A stretch of DNA of 41,157 bases from CAYJLB01 sp964370845 (GTDB taxonomy: Bacteria > Bacillota > Clostridia > Oscillospirales > Ruminococcaceae). The stretch spans positions 1 through 41,157 of the forward strand of contig CAYJLB010000015.1 of NCBI GenBank assembly GCA_964370845.1. Direction: 5' to 3'. Shown here piece by piece: positions 24,775 to 32,641 of this stretch. Positions within the stretch are counted from its first letter, which is position 1. Each line of letters starts with the position of its first letter. Made by a program: the position numbers and the translations under genes. The notes under the pieces were generated by a model. That model was given only the letters and a program-made list of their open reading frames with translations, had not been told where the DNA came from and did not search any database.

Positions 24775-25596
24775 TTCTTTTAGCTCAACACCATCTTGAA
24801 GAAGTTTTGACAACTCTTTTTCATCACCATTTTTAATTGCCTTTGAATATTCAAGCAATCTATCTGCTAAATCGTCAATTTCTTTTGTCAAACTATCTTT
24901 ATTTAGTAAAAATAATTCCGTCCACATTGGAACGCTGAGTTTTGCAACTCTTGTTAAATCCTTGTAACTTCCCGCTGAGAAACCTAAGTGAGTTTTTGAA
25001 ATATCGCTTTTTACATAAGCGTTTGAAACAACGTGGGCTAACTGCGAAGTGAAAGCAATTATCTCATCATGTCTTTTTGAAGTTGAAATTGTAATCTGTT
25101 TAAACCCTACATTCAAGAATACTTCGGACAAAATTTCAATGGATTTTTTGTCAGTTCCTTGATCCTCGCACAAAATCATACTTGCATTTTTGTACAAATC
25201 TTCAAGAGAATTGTCATAACCAGAAACTTCTCGCCCAGCCATTGGGTGACCGCCTACAAAGCTAATATTTTTCTCTTTAAGCATTTCAAAAACTTCGTCA
25301 TAAACAATTTCTTTAACACCACAACAGTCACAAACTATGGCATTTTCTTTAAAATTGCAAGCATTATTTTTTATAAATTCAATAGCAGCATTTGGAGTGA
25401 TTGCGATAATTATAACGTCGCATTCACTCATTTTTTCTGCCGTTAATTCCTCTTTTATAACTTCATCAGCAATAGCTTTAGAAATTACTTCACTAGAAAT
25501 ATCTGCCCCGAAAACGTCGTATTTTTTACCTTTGAGGGCTTTTACCATTGAACCACCGATTAATCCTAAACCTACAACACCAATTTTATTTATCAT
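24763..25596 (-). CDS. tyrA: Prephenate dehydrogenase
   Basis: TyrA oxidises and decarboxylates prephenate to 4-hydroxyphenylpyruvate, for tyrosine synthesis. The NAD-binding GVVGLGLIGGSM motif is at the start, followed by the active-site GGHPMAGREVSGYDNS region and the helical dimer domain (FTSQLAHVVSNAYV; FSAGSYKDLTRVA). The length of 277 residues fits a single-domain enzyme without an ACT domain. The ATG at 25596 is about 10 nt after AAAGGA. It is monocistronic, away from other aromatic pathway genes. Confidence 0.92.
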   Translation of the reverse strand: MINKIGVVGLGLIGGSMVKALKGKKYDVFGADISSEVISKAIADEVIKEELTAEKMSECDVIIIAITPNAAIEFIKNNACNFKENAIVCDCCGVKEIVYDEVFEMLKEKNISFVGGHPMAGREVSGYDNSLEDLYKNASMILCEDQGTDKKSIEILSEVFLNVGFKQITISTSKRHDEIIAFTSQLAHVVSNAYVKSDISKTHLGFSAGSYKDLTRVAKLSVPMWTELFLLNKDSLTKEIDDLADRLLEYSKAIKNGDEKELSKLLQDGVELKELLG

Positions 25597-25631
25597 TTTA
25601 TTCAAATCCTTTTTATTTAATAATATAATAT

Positions 25632-25661
25632 ATTTTATCACTTTATAGTGCTAATTGTCAA
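25632..25661 (-). promoter_or_regulatory. Promoter of tyrA
   Basis: On the minus strand, TTGACA (25661-25656), an 18-nt spacer and TAAAAT (25637-25632) lie about 35 nt before the tyrA ATG. Confidence 0.7.
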
Positions 25662-25673
25662 GTTAAATTTTCT

Positions 25674-25700
25674 CGATTTAAAGTGTAGAACTTTAAATCG
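25674..25700. promoter_or_regulatory. Perfect 11-bp inverted repeat between tyrA and the amidase gene
   Basis: CGATTTAAAGT (25674-25684) and ACTTTAAATCG (25690-25700) flank a 5-nt centre. It lies between the divergent tyrA and amidase promoters. No T-run follows on either side, which favours an operator or structured element over a terminator. Confidence 0.5.
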
Positions 25701-25718
25701 TGTTAGTGTACATTATTA

Positions 25719-25748
25719 TTCACTTTTTATCAGTATTTTTCATATAAT
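25719..25748 (+). promoter_or_regulatory. Possible promoter of the amidase gene
   Basis: A weak -35 TTCACT (25719-25724), an 18-nt spacer and a perfect -10 TATAAT (25743-25748). AAAGGACGG precedes the ATG at 25803. Confidence 0.4.
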
Positions 25749-25802
25749 GTAGTGCATATATTTTTATAATATTGTATAAATACTGAAAGGACGGAATTTA
25801 TA

Positions 25803-26546
25803 ATGAACAAGATATATTTATCCCCCTCAACACAGCAAGGAAATTTATATGTAAATGGCGGTACAGAAGAATACTATATGAATTTAATTGCCGATGCTAT
25901 GGAGCCTTACTTAAAAGCTAGCAATATCGACTATGTTCGAAATACTCCCGAAATGACAGCGAGAACTTCAATTGATGAATCAAATAACAGCGATGTTGAT
26001 TTGCACGTTTCCCTACACTCAAACGCTTCCCCAGAAAATCTATCGGGGCAGTTGCAAGGTTCGGACGTTTATTACAATCCAAACAACAAGTGGAGTAAAA
26101 TTTTTGCTCAAATTGTTGCAGATAACCTAAAGTTAATTTATTATAACCCAGATGACATAAGAATTTTGCCTACAAACTCTCTTGCAGAGGTTACTCAAGT
26201 AAAAGTTCCCTCAGTTTTAATTGAAATAGCTTATCACGATAATGAGGAAGATGCTACTTGGATAAAGGAAAATATTGAACCCATTGCAAAAAATATTGTA
26301 CTTTCAATCTGTGAATATTTTGGTGTTCCTTTTGTAAATCCTACCGATATGCGTGACGGAGTTGTTGTACTTAACAGCGGAAATTTAAACATTAGACGTT
26401 ACCCTTCTATGTCAGCGGCAGTAGTTGGGAGAATTCCAAACGGAAATAGACTTATGGTGCTGAAAAAGCTGGGGAATTGGTATTATGTGAAGTATGGAAA
26501 TAAAACTGGTTATGTTCATTCCGATTTTATCGACTTACTAAATTAA
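25803..26546 (+). CDS. Amidase_3-like N-acetylmuramoyl-L-alanine amidase with SH3 domain
   Basis: These enzymes cut the bond between muramic acid and the stem peptide. Residues 1-175 resemble the zinc amidase fold, with YLSPSTQQGNLYVNGG at the start, the second zinc histidine in DLHVSLHSNA and the late VPSVLIEIAYHDN with its catalytic glutamate. The usual DPGHGG motif that carries the first zinc ligand is replaced by LSPSTQQG. Residues 185-247 form an SH3b domain (SGNLNIRRYPSMSAAVVGRIPNG; GYVHSDFI). No signal peptide is visible, so it may act in the cytoplasm, in spores or be released by other means. It is monocistronic. Confidence 0.75.
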   Translation: MNKIYLSPSTQQGNLYVNGGTEEYYMNLIADAMEPYLKASNIDYVRNTPEMTARTSIDESNNSDVDLHVSLHSNASPENLSGQLQGSDVYYNPNNKWSKIFAQIVADNLKLIYYNPDDIRILPTNSLAEVTQVKVPSVLIEIAYHDNEEDATWIKENIEPIAKNIVLSICEYFGVPFVNPTDMRDGVVVLNSGNLNIRRYPSMSAAVVGRIPNGNRLMVLKKLGNWYYVKYGNKTGYVHSDFIDLLN

Positions 26547-26571
26547 AAGTTTATAATTATTAATTTCTCTT

Positions 26572-26629
26572 AACAGTTTTAAGGAAATCTCTCTTTTTCC
26601 TTGAAACTGTTTTTTCTTTGTGGTATAAT
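26572..26629 (+). terminator. Terminator of the amidase gene, overlapping the next promoter
   Basis: A 16-bp stem AACAGTTTTAAGGAAA/TTTCCTTGAAACTGTT (26572-26587 and 26596-26611, one G-U pair) is followed by a T-run. Its right arm contains TTGAAA (26601-26606), which with TATAAT (26624-26629) at 17 nt makes a good promoter for the acetyltransferase gene. Confidence 0.8.
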
Positions 26630-26665
26630 AAATTAACAAAATAGAATTTTTAAGGAGAGAAAAAA

Positions 26666-27208
26666 TTGACTGACAACAAACTAATTTTTAAAGTAGCAAC
26701 TAAAGAAGATGGACCTGAACTTCTTTCAATATACAAATATTATGTAGAAAATTCCAAGGTAACCTTTGAGATTGAACCGCCAACTTTGGAAGAATTTTTA
26801 TCCCGAATGGAAGTTGTCCAAAAGAAATTCCCCTATTTTGTAGCGGAGTTAAATGGCGAAATCGTAGGCTTTGCATACGGAAATATTTTAAGAGGTCGCC
26901 CTGCATATGATTGGTCATCGGAAATTACAATTTATCTTAAAAATGGATTTTCGGGACGTGGAATCGGAAAAAAACTTTTGCTCCATCTAGAAAACGCCTT
27001 GAAAGAAATGAATATTTATAATTTATATAGTTGCATTTCTTGCCACACTAGGGACAGTGAATTATTCCACGAGAAAATGGGATTTAAAACTGTAGCAAAA
27101 TTTACAAATTGTGGTTTTAAAGATGAGTGGATTGATGTAATTTGGATGGAAAAAATCATTTCAAAGCACCAAACTCCACCCAAAGAAATTATTTATTTTA
27201 AAGGATAA
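26666..27208 (+). CDS. GNAT acetyltransferase, phosphinothricin acetyltransferase-like
   Basis: A 180-residue GNAT enzyme transferring acetyl from acetyl-CoA to an amine. The order TKEDGPELLSIYKYYVENSKVTFE, FSGRGIGKKLL (acetyl-CoA loop), and FHEKMGFKTVAKFTNCGFKDEWIDVIWMEK follows the PAT/Bar group closely. Such proteins often act on amino-acid analogues, and resistance to phosphinothricin is only one possibility. The start is TTG at 26666, 6 nt after AAGGAGAG; no ATG fits. It has its own promoter. Confidence 0.82.
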   Translation: MTDNKLIFKVATKEDGPELLSIYKYYVENSKVTFEIEPPTLEEFLSRMEVVQKKFPYFVAELNGEIVGFAYGNILRGRPAYDWSSEITIYLKNGFSGRGIGKKLLLHLENALKEMNIYNLYSCISCHTRDSELFHEKMGFKTVAKFTNCGFKDEWIDVIWMEKIISKHQTPPKEIIYFKG

Positions 27209-27209
27209 T

Positions 27210-27238
27210 TTGACATAATTAATAAAAAGTTGTATAAT
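27210..27238 (+). promoter_or_regulatory. Promoter of the DtxR-family regulator
   Basis: TTGACA (27210-27215), a 17-nt spacer and TATAAT (27233-27238) directly follow the acetyltransferase stop. The leader to the ATG at 27356 is about 110 nt and contains the small hairpin CTTTATT/AATAAAG near 27281-27298. No known riboswitch pattern was recognised. Confidence 0.8.
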
Positions 27239-27355
27239 GGACAAGGTATTTAAATAGAAAAAAATTATCGTTTTGGAGCTTTATTCTAAAATAAAGTTTT
27301 ATAAACGCTGAACTTTAGTCCTATTAAAACAATCAAGAAAGGATTGGGCATTTTT

Positions 27356-27730
27356 ATGAGTATACATTCTTCTGGCCAAGATTATTTGGAAACAATTTAT
27401 ATTTTAAAAAAGAAAAATTCTACTGTACGTTCTATCGACATTGCACTTGAGTTTGGATATTCGAAACCCAGCGTAAGCGTGGCTATGAAACAACTTCTTA
27501 ACGAAGGTTATATTACAATGAACGGTAACAAAGAGATTGACCTTACCGAAAAGGGCGAAGAACTTGCTATTTCTATGTATGAAAGGCATGTTTTCTTCAC
27601 AAGTTGGCTGGAAAGTTTGGGAGTTCCATCTGAAATCGCTATGAAAGATGCTTGTAAAATTGAGCATGATTTGAGTAACGAAAGTTTTGAAGCGATTAGA
27701 AATTTTGCTAGAAAACAAATGAATGATTAA
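27356..27730 (+). CDS. DtxR/MntR-family metal-dependent regulator
   Basis: A 124-residue metal-dependent repressor. The N-terminal winged helix is seen as QDYLETIYILKKKNSTVRSIDIALEFGYSKPSVSVAMKQLLNEGYI. The dimer/metal region has ERHVFFTSWLESLG and ACKIEHDLSNESFEAI, supplying the usual His and Glu ligands. It lacks the SH3 domain of the longer members, as in MntR. It likely senses manganese or iron. The ATG at 27356 lies 12 nt after AAAGGA; a TTG between them is too near. No metal transporter adjoins it. Confidence 0.87.
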   Translation: MSIHSSGQDYLETIYILKKKNSTVRSIDIALEFGYSKPSVSVAMKQLLNEGYITMNGNKEIDLTEKGEELAISMYERHVFFTSWLESLGVPSEIAMKDACKIEHDLSNESFEAIRNFARKQMND

Positions 27731-27737
27731 TAAAAAC

Positions 27738-27768
27738 AAGGCTGTGCTAAATTTTAGCACAGCCTTTA
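27738..27768. terminator. Bidirectional terminator between the DtxR and GH2 genes
   Basis: A 13-bp perfect stem AAGGCTGTGCTAA/TTAGCACAGCCTT (27738-27750 and 27754-27766) lies between two converging genes, with A-rich and T-rich flanks. Confidence 0.92.
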
Positions 27769-27775
27769 TTATATT

Positions 27776-30238
27776 CTAAACAGCTTTAAATGTTATCGGA
27801 GCAACTTTCACTCCCTCACATTCAGCAGATAAAGTAAACTCACCTACTCCCGTAGCTCTTACGATTACAAGCCCTCTACCAGTGAACGTTTCTAAAGTAT
27901 CAGATTGGAATTTTTGAACTGAATTGCAATCACCGTTATCAACAGCAACAATTTTTCCTGGTCCGTCAATTTTGTAAACAAATTTCTTTTCAGTGTGTTT
28001 AACTGGGTTGCCTTTTTCGTCAACCATTTGCAATACAACGTGAGCAACACTGTCAAATTCAGTAGTAACTTCTGTTTTATTTGCAGTCATTACAGCACCA
28101 ACAGCCTCAGTTGCAGAGAAATAAGTTTCTTCCACAGTCACACCGTTTTTCTCACCAACAGCTTTGATTTCACCTTTAGTGTAATTAACTGCCCACTTGC
28201 AAATTCTGTCATCATTATCAAGAAGTTTTTGAGTTCCAAGAGATTTTCCATCTTGATATAAAGTAACAGTATCGCAGTTTGTATAAACTTCAACAGCTAC
28301 TAATTCACCCTCGTTATAATTATAGAATTGGTTAACATCTTGCCATGCCCAAAGGCGAGTTTTCCAAGAATCAGTAACTTTTTCTACAACCTTGTCACCT
28401 TCAAGTTTATACAATGATTTTTCCATAGTTTGAGTTTCTATGTGAACCATTGGTTTTTCAGTCCAAAGGCTCTTAAACATAAAATATGAACCTTTTGGGA
28501 AACCAGCGCAAGTTAGCATACCTGAAACAGTGCTCTTAGCTGGCCATCTTCCACCGTTGTGACCCGCTTCACCTAGGTAATCAATACCCGACCATAAGAA
28601 AACGCCAGGAACGTATTCTTTTTCAAGAATTTGTCGCCATTCTTGCCATTGAGGAACGTTTTCAGTCCCCATAATTGGCTGAGGATAATTCTTATAACCA
28701 TACTCGTAAACCACTTGACGATAAGAATATCCTACCATATCAAGGTCGTCAGTATATCCACTTTCATAAGAACAGCTTGGGAAGATACAGTTTGCAATTA
28801 CAGGACGAGTTGTGTCAACTTCTTTTGTCCATCTAACCAATTTTTTTGCAGTCTTGCCCATTTCATATTCTTCTTCAGGAAGATTTTGAATTTTCTCACG
28901 AATTTCATCTTTAGAAAGTGGTGGCAATGTCCAGAAATAATTTCCGTTTGTATTAGCAGAAAAATATCCTGTAGCATCAACATTTTTTCTATAAGTCCAT
29001 TCAATTTCGTTACCAATACTCCATTGGAAAATTGAAGGGTGGTTTCTATCTCTTAAAACAACAGCGTGAATTTCTTCTCGTGCTTCTTTCTTGAAATATT
29101 CACAATAAGGCTCTGATAAGAAATCAATATTTTCTTGCTTTTGTGTACAGTTATCCCTTTTATCTTTAGGGAAGTCCCATTCATCGAAAAATTCTTCTTG
29201 CACAAGAAGTCCTAGTTCATCACAAAGGTCAAGGAAGTCTTCAGAAACTGGATTATGAGCAGTTCTAATAGCGTTACAACCACCTTCGATTAATGTTTCA
29301 AGTCTAATTCTCCACACATCTTCTGGGACAGCTGTTCCAACTGGAGCTGCGTCCATATGCAAGCAAACACCTTTTACATACTCATGTTTTCCGTTAAAGA
29401 AGAAACCTTTGTGCTTATCAAAATAAAATTCTCTAAACCCAAATTTAGTTTCATAGCTTTGAACTACTTCATCTTTAATTAAAACAGAAGTTATCGCTTT
29501 ATAGCCATAAGAATTATGAATTTTCCATAAAACAGGATTTTTCACTTCAAGTTTATGTGAAATAGTTTGTGTTTCACTAGCACCGATGTAAGTTTCACTG
29601 CTTGTATTAGCGACAGCATTTCCGCTTGCGTCCAAAATTACAGTTTTCAATGTAACATCGGTAGCACAGCAAGTTTTATTTTCAAGTTTTATTTCAAGAC
29701 TTGCTTTTGCAGTGTCAGTTAAAACGTCACTTGTTGTAATAAAAGTTCCCCAAACAGGAATTCTTACTTTCGGTAAAATTTCCATAGAAACTTTTCTATA
29801 AAGCCCAGAACCAGTGTAAGTACGGCTATCTAAATATCTTGAATGGTCAACTTTTACAGCGATAACATTATCTTCACCAACAGGGTTTAAAAACTCAGTT
29901 ACATTATAAAGTTTAGGAGTAAATCCGTAAGCATGGAAAGAAATTAATTTACCATTACAATAAACGTGTGAGCGGTTGTAAATTCCGTCGAAATTAATAA
30001 TTACATCTTTGTCAGCCATTTCATTTGTAGTGACAAAATGCTTTCTATACCAGCCAATACCGCCTAGCAAATAAGCAGTACAACCATTTCCTTTTTCTTT
30101 ATCAAAGTCAAACTCAATACTCCAATCGTGAGGAGTTTCAACAGTTCTCCAATCGCTATCAGGAGTGCTTGTTAAGTGTGGTCTATCTTTTTCTTCAAGA
30201 GTAAATTTCCAATCTTTGTTAAAATCTATACCTCTCAT
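27776..30238 (-). CDS. Glycoside hydrolase family 2 beta-galactosidase
   Basis: An 820-residue GH2 enzyme that releases terminal galactose (or a related sugar) from beta-linkages. The N-terminal sugar-binding jelly roll (residues 1-165) has GGIGWYRKHF and NFDGIYNRSHVY. An Ig-like domain follows to about 270, then the TIM barrel. The acid/base E411 lies in QWSIGNEIEW and the nucleophile E526 in IMGTENVPQW. C-terminal Ig-like and DUF4982-type modules follow from about 600. There is no signal peptide, so it is cytoplasmic and acts on imported oligosaccharide. GGACGG lies before the ATG. It is the second gene of a unit with GH117. Confidence 0.88.
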   Translation of the reverse strand: MRGIDFNKDWKFTLEEKDRPHLTSTPDSDWRTVETPHDWSIEFDFDKEKGNGCTAYLLGGIGWYRKHFVTTNEMADKDVIINFDGIYNRSHVYCNGKLISFHAYGFTPKLYNVTEFLNPVGEDNVIAVKVDHSRYLDSRTYTGSGLYRKVSMEILPKVRIPVWGTFITTSDVLTDTAKASLEIKLENKTCCATDVTLKTVILDASGNAVANTSSETYIGASETQTISHKLEVKNPVLWKIHNSYGYKAITSVLIKDEVVQSYETKFGFREFYFDKHKGFFFNGKHEYVKGVCLHMDAAPVGTAVPEDVWRIRLETLIEGGCNAIRTAHNPVSEDFLDLCDELGLLVQEEFFDEWDFPKDKRDNCTQKQENIDFLSEPYCEYFKKEAREEIHAVVLRDRNHPSIFQWSIGNEIEWTYRKNVDATGYFSANTNGNYFWTLPPLSKDEIREKIQNLPEEEYEMGKTAKKLVRWTKEVDTTRPVIANCIFPSCSYESGYTDDLDMVGYSYRQVVYEYGYKNYPQPIMGTENVPQWQEWRQILEKEYVPGVFLWSGIDYLGEAGHNGGRWPAKSTVSGMLTCAGFPKGSYFMFKSLWTEKPMVHIETQTMEKSLYKLEGDKVVEKVTDSWKTRLWAWQDVNQFYNYNEGELVAVEVYTNCDTVTLYQDGKSLGTQKLLDNDDRICKWAVNYTKGEIKAVGEKNGVTVEETYFSATEAVGAVMTANKTEVTTEFDSVAHVVLQMVDEKGNPVKHTEKKFVYKIDGPGKIVAVDNGDCNSVQKFQSDTLETFTGRGLVIVRATGVGEFTLSAECEGVKVAPITFKAV

Positions 30239-30266
30239 AAAATACCGTCCTTTTCATTTATATGCT

Positions 30267-30304
30267 ATTAATGCTTCCCTGCTTTTACACAAGAAAGCAT
30301 TAAT
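30267..30304 (-). other. Hairpin between the GH117 and GH2 genes
   Basis: ATTAATGCTT (30267-30276) and AAGCATTAAT (30295-30304) form a 10-bp stem in the 93-nt spacer. No T-run follows in the minus direction, so it may be an mRNA stability or processing element that leaves GH2 partly co-transcribed. Confidence 0.4.
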
Positions 30305-30331
30305 AATACACTAAAAAATTATTTTTTTCTA

Positions 30332-31405
30332 TTATTCAAAAGGTCTATTTGCAGTGTATTGAATTTTTTGTTGGTCATTTCTATCAAAACGTACAAGGAA
30401 ACCATATCCGCTGTGTACATTGTGAGAAAGTCCCCATTTCATACCGTCAAGTGGGTGTTCAAGTGGGTCATTACTTCTGTAAGGTCCACAAGCTTCAGGT
30501 CCACCTGGGATAACTGATTTAATTTCAAAGTTAATTCCGTCTTCAGCATATTGCATTGTGTTCTTTTCAACACCGTCAGTTCTAAGGAACGCAGCAATTC
30601 CGTCTTGGTATCTCCAAACACAAGTTTCGTGACCTGAGTTTGTAACTGGGTTGTATTCACTTCTAGTATAAGGGCCTAAAATGTTGTCCGCAATAGCAAC
30701 TCCCCATTTAGTTTCACGTCCGCCCATGTAGAATTGTTCGCCCATTGGTTCGCCTTTATAATATAAGTAGAATTTCCCTTTAAATGGATAAAGGATTGGG
30801 TCGTGAACTTTTAATCCGTCAAAGCTACCTTTTTTCTCTACTAAAAATCTATTGCCTTCATCGCTTCCTGTTAGCCATACACCGTCTTTTTGAGGCTCTA
30901 AAATTGGAGCAGCTGAACGAGTGAAAGGTCCTCCAGGATTATCAGCGTGAGCAATTGCAATGCTTTCAAAACTTCTTACTTTATAAGGGTGCTTTACAAC
31001 TTGATACACAAGATAAAATTTATCTTCGTGGTGTAAAATTTCAGGAGTGAAAACACTTCTATCATCATATTCACCCGCTTCACCTCTACCTAAAGCCATA
31101 CCTTTTTCTTCCCAAACATAACCGTCAGGAGAAGTAGCGTACCAAATTTCAGTATAGTCCCAAGGGAAAACTTTCGCATCATCATCGCCAGTGTTAAAAC
31201 CAACGTGTGGGCCGTATGATTTTGAATAATAAACGTAGAATAAATCTCCAACTTTAATTACTGTACTAGGGTCACGTCTGTGGATACCTTCTTCTTGTTC
31301 AAGTCCAGTAATTTCTGATTCACTGAAGTTACAGAACCATTCAGGACTTTGGAAGTAATTTCTTTCAATAGCACGCTTAGTAGCAGCTGACATTTTTTGT
31401 TCCAT
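30332..31405 (-). CDS. Glycoside hydrolase family 117 enzyme
   Basis: GH117 enzymes are five-bladed beta-propellers; the known ones remove 3,6-anhydro-alpha-L-galactose from the non-reducing end of neoagaro-oligosaccharides. The 357-residue protein has IHRRDPSTVIKVGDLFYVYY, YDDRSVFTPEILHHEDKFYLVYQ and GVAIADNILGPYTRSEYNP throughout. D45 (RRDPST), D202 (VHDPIL) and the H259-E260 pair (SGHETCVW) fall at spacings close to those I recall for the catalytic Asp, Asp and His-Glu of the Bacteroides plebeius enzyme. There is no signal peptide. The ATG at 31405 is about 11 nt after AAAGGA. The family has less-studied subgroups, so agar-derived substrates are likely but not certain. Confidence 0.82.
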   Translation of the reverse strand: MEQKMSAATKRAIERNYFQSPEWFCNFSESEITGLEQEEGIHRRDPSTVIKVGDLFYVYYSKSYGPHVGFNTGDDDAKVFPWDYTEIWYATSPDGYVWEEKGMALGRGEAGEYDDRSVFTPEILHHEDKFYLVYQVVKHPYKVRSFESIAIAHADNPGGPFTRSAAPILEPQKDGVWLTGSDEGNRFLVEKKGSFDGLKVHDPILYPFKGKFYLYYKGEPMGEQFYMGGRETKWGVAIADNILGPYTRSEYNPVTNSGHETCVWRYQDGIAAFLRTDGVEKNTMQYAEDGINFEIKSVIPGGPEACGPYRSNDPLEHPLDGMKWGLSHNVHSGYGFLVRFDRNDQQKIQYTANRPFE

Positions 31406-31497
31406 TTTAACACAATTCCTTTCTATTAGTTTTGCAATTTTTAATAATAACAAAACTTATAAGCACAAATTTTAGTAAAACCGCACTTTATTTTTAA

Positions 31498-31519
31498 ATT
31501 ATATGTATACAAAGTATAC
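31498..31519 (-). promoter_or_regulatory. GH117 promoter with overlapping operator
   Basis: On the minus strand a perfect -10 TATAAT (31503-31498) has only a weak -35. The spacer is filled by GTATAC-AAA-GTATAC (31505-31519), two copies of a palindromic hexamer. A protein bound here would cover the promoter. The motif TATGTATACAAAG recurs before the orphan lipoprotein gene. Confidence 0.6.
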
Positions 31520-31527
31520 TGGTTTAA

Positions 31528-31551
31528 ACCGCCACTTTTTTTCGTGGCGGT
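31528..31551 (-). terminator. Terminator-like hairpin after galE
   Basis: ACCGCCAC/GTGGCGGT forms an 8-bp GC-rich stem with an 8-nt loop, 15 nt after the galE stop. The T-run beyond it is short (TTTAAACC), so it may be leaky. Confidence 0.65.
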
Positions 31552-31566
31552 AAAACTCACATTAAA

Positions 31567-32568
31567 TTACTTTTGATTTTGGATAAAACTCCAACTATCA
31601 AGGCACATTTTTTCAATACCGTATTCAGCTTCCCAGTTGAATAATTTTTTTGCTTTTTCAGTATTTGCATAACATTCAGCAATGTCACCAGCTCGTCTTG
31701 GAGCAATAACACGAGGAATTTCTACTCCCGAAGCAGCTTCATAAGCATCAGCAACTTGGATAACACTTGTTCCAGTACCAGTACCTAAGTTCACAGCCTC
31801 AGCCCCAGTTTTATCTTTAATATAATCAAGAGCTGCAATATGGCCTTTCGCAAGGTCAACAACGTGAATATAATCACGAACTCCAGTTCCATCAGGAGTT
31901 TCGTAGTCATCACCGAACACATTAAGAGCTTCCAACTTTCCAATTGCAACTTTTGCAATATAAGGCACTAAGTTATTAGGAATTCCGTTTGGATTTTCCC
32001 CAATAATTCCACTTTCGTGAGCACCGATTGGATTGAAATATCTAAGTGACATAGCTGAAAATTCTTTATCAGAAACACAAAGGTCATTCAAAATTTGTTC
32101 AATCATAACTTTTGTCCAACCATAAGGGTTAGTCGCAGAAGTTGTCATTTCTTCAACATAAGGTACAGGGTTTGTAGGTCCGTAAACTGTAGCAGAAGAT
32201 GAGAATACGATTTTTTTACAACCATATTTTTCCATAGCATTAAGCAGTTTAATTGTACCAGTAATATTATTTTCGTAGTAAGCAAGGGATTTTTCTACCG
32301 ATTCACCAACAGCTTTATATCCAGCAAAGTGAATAACAGCATCGATTTTATTTTCGCTAAACACTTTTTCAAGGTCAGCTTCAACGCACATATCCCCTTC
32401 AACAAAAGTAAATTCTTTACCAGTAATTTTTTTAATTCCCTCTAAAGATTCAGGGCTTGAATTAAAAAAATTGTCAAAAACTATTGGGTTAAAACCGTCA
32501 TTTAAAAGTTCAACAACAGTATGACTTCCAATAAAACCAGCACCGCCTGTAACTAAAATATTTTTCAT
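31567..32568 (-). CDS. galE: UDP-glucose 4-epimerase
   Basis: GalE interconverts UDP-galactose and UDP-glucose using bound NAD. The 333-residue protein has the Rossmann GGAGFIGSHTV, the HFAGYKAVGESV loop, the catalytic serine and Tyr-x-x-x-Lys (SSSATVYGP; YGWTKVMIE), the GVRDYIHVVDLA segment and R.GDIAECYA at the end. AAAGGAATAG precedes the ATG. It is the third gene of the galK-galT-galE operon. The 73-nt spacer after galT contains ATAAGTCTATTCC twice. Confidence 0.97.
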   Translation of the reverse strand: MKNILVTGGAGFIGSHTVVELLNDGFNPIVFDNFFNSSPESLEGIKKITGKEFTFVEGDMCVEADLEKVFSENKIDAVIHFAGYKAVGESVEKSLAYYENNITGTIKLLNAMEKYGCKKIVFSSSATVYGPTNPVPYVEEMTTSATNPYGWTKVMIEQILNDLCVSDKEFSAMSLRYFNPIGAHESGIIGENPNGIPNNLVPYIAKVAIGKLEALNVFGDDYETPDGTGVRDYIHVVDLAKGHIAALDYIKDKTGAEAVNLGTGTGTSVIQVADAYEAASGVEIPRVIAPRRAGDIAECYANTEKAKKLFNWEAEYGIEKMCLDSWSFIQNQK

Positions 32569-32641
32569 AATAAGTCTATTCCTTTCATATAAGTCTATTC
32601 CAACCGATTACAATTGACAAATGATATTAAGATTTAAGAGA

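Noticed and set aside
27239..27355. Metal riboswitch in the leader of the DtxR-family gene
   Set aside because: Only one small A/T hairpin is visible, and the conserved loops of the known manganese riboswitch are not seen.
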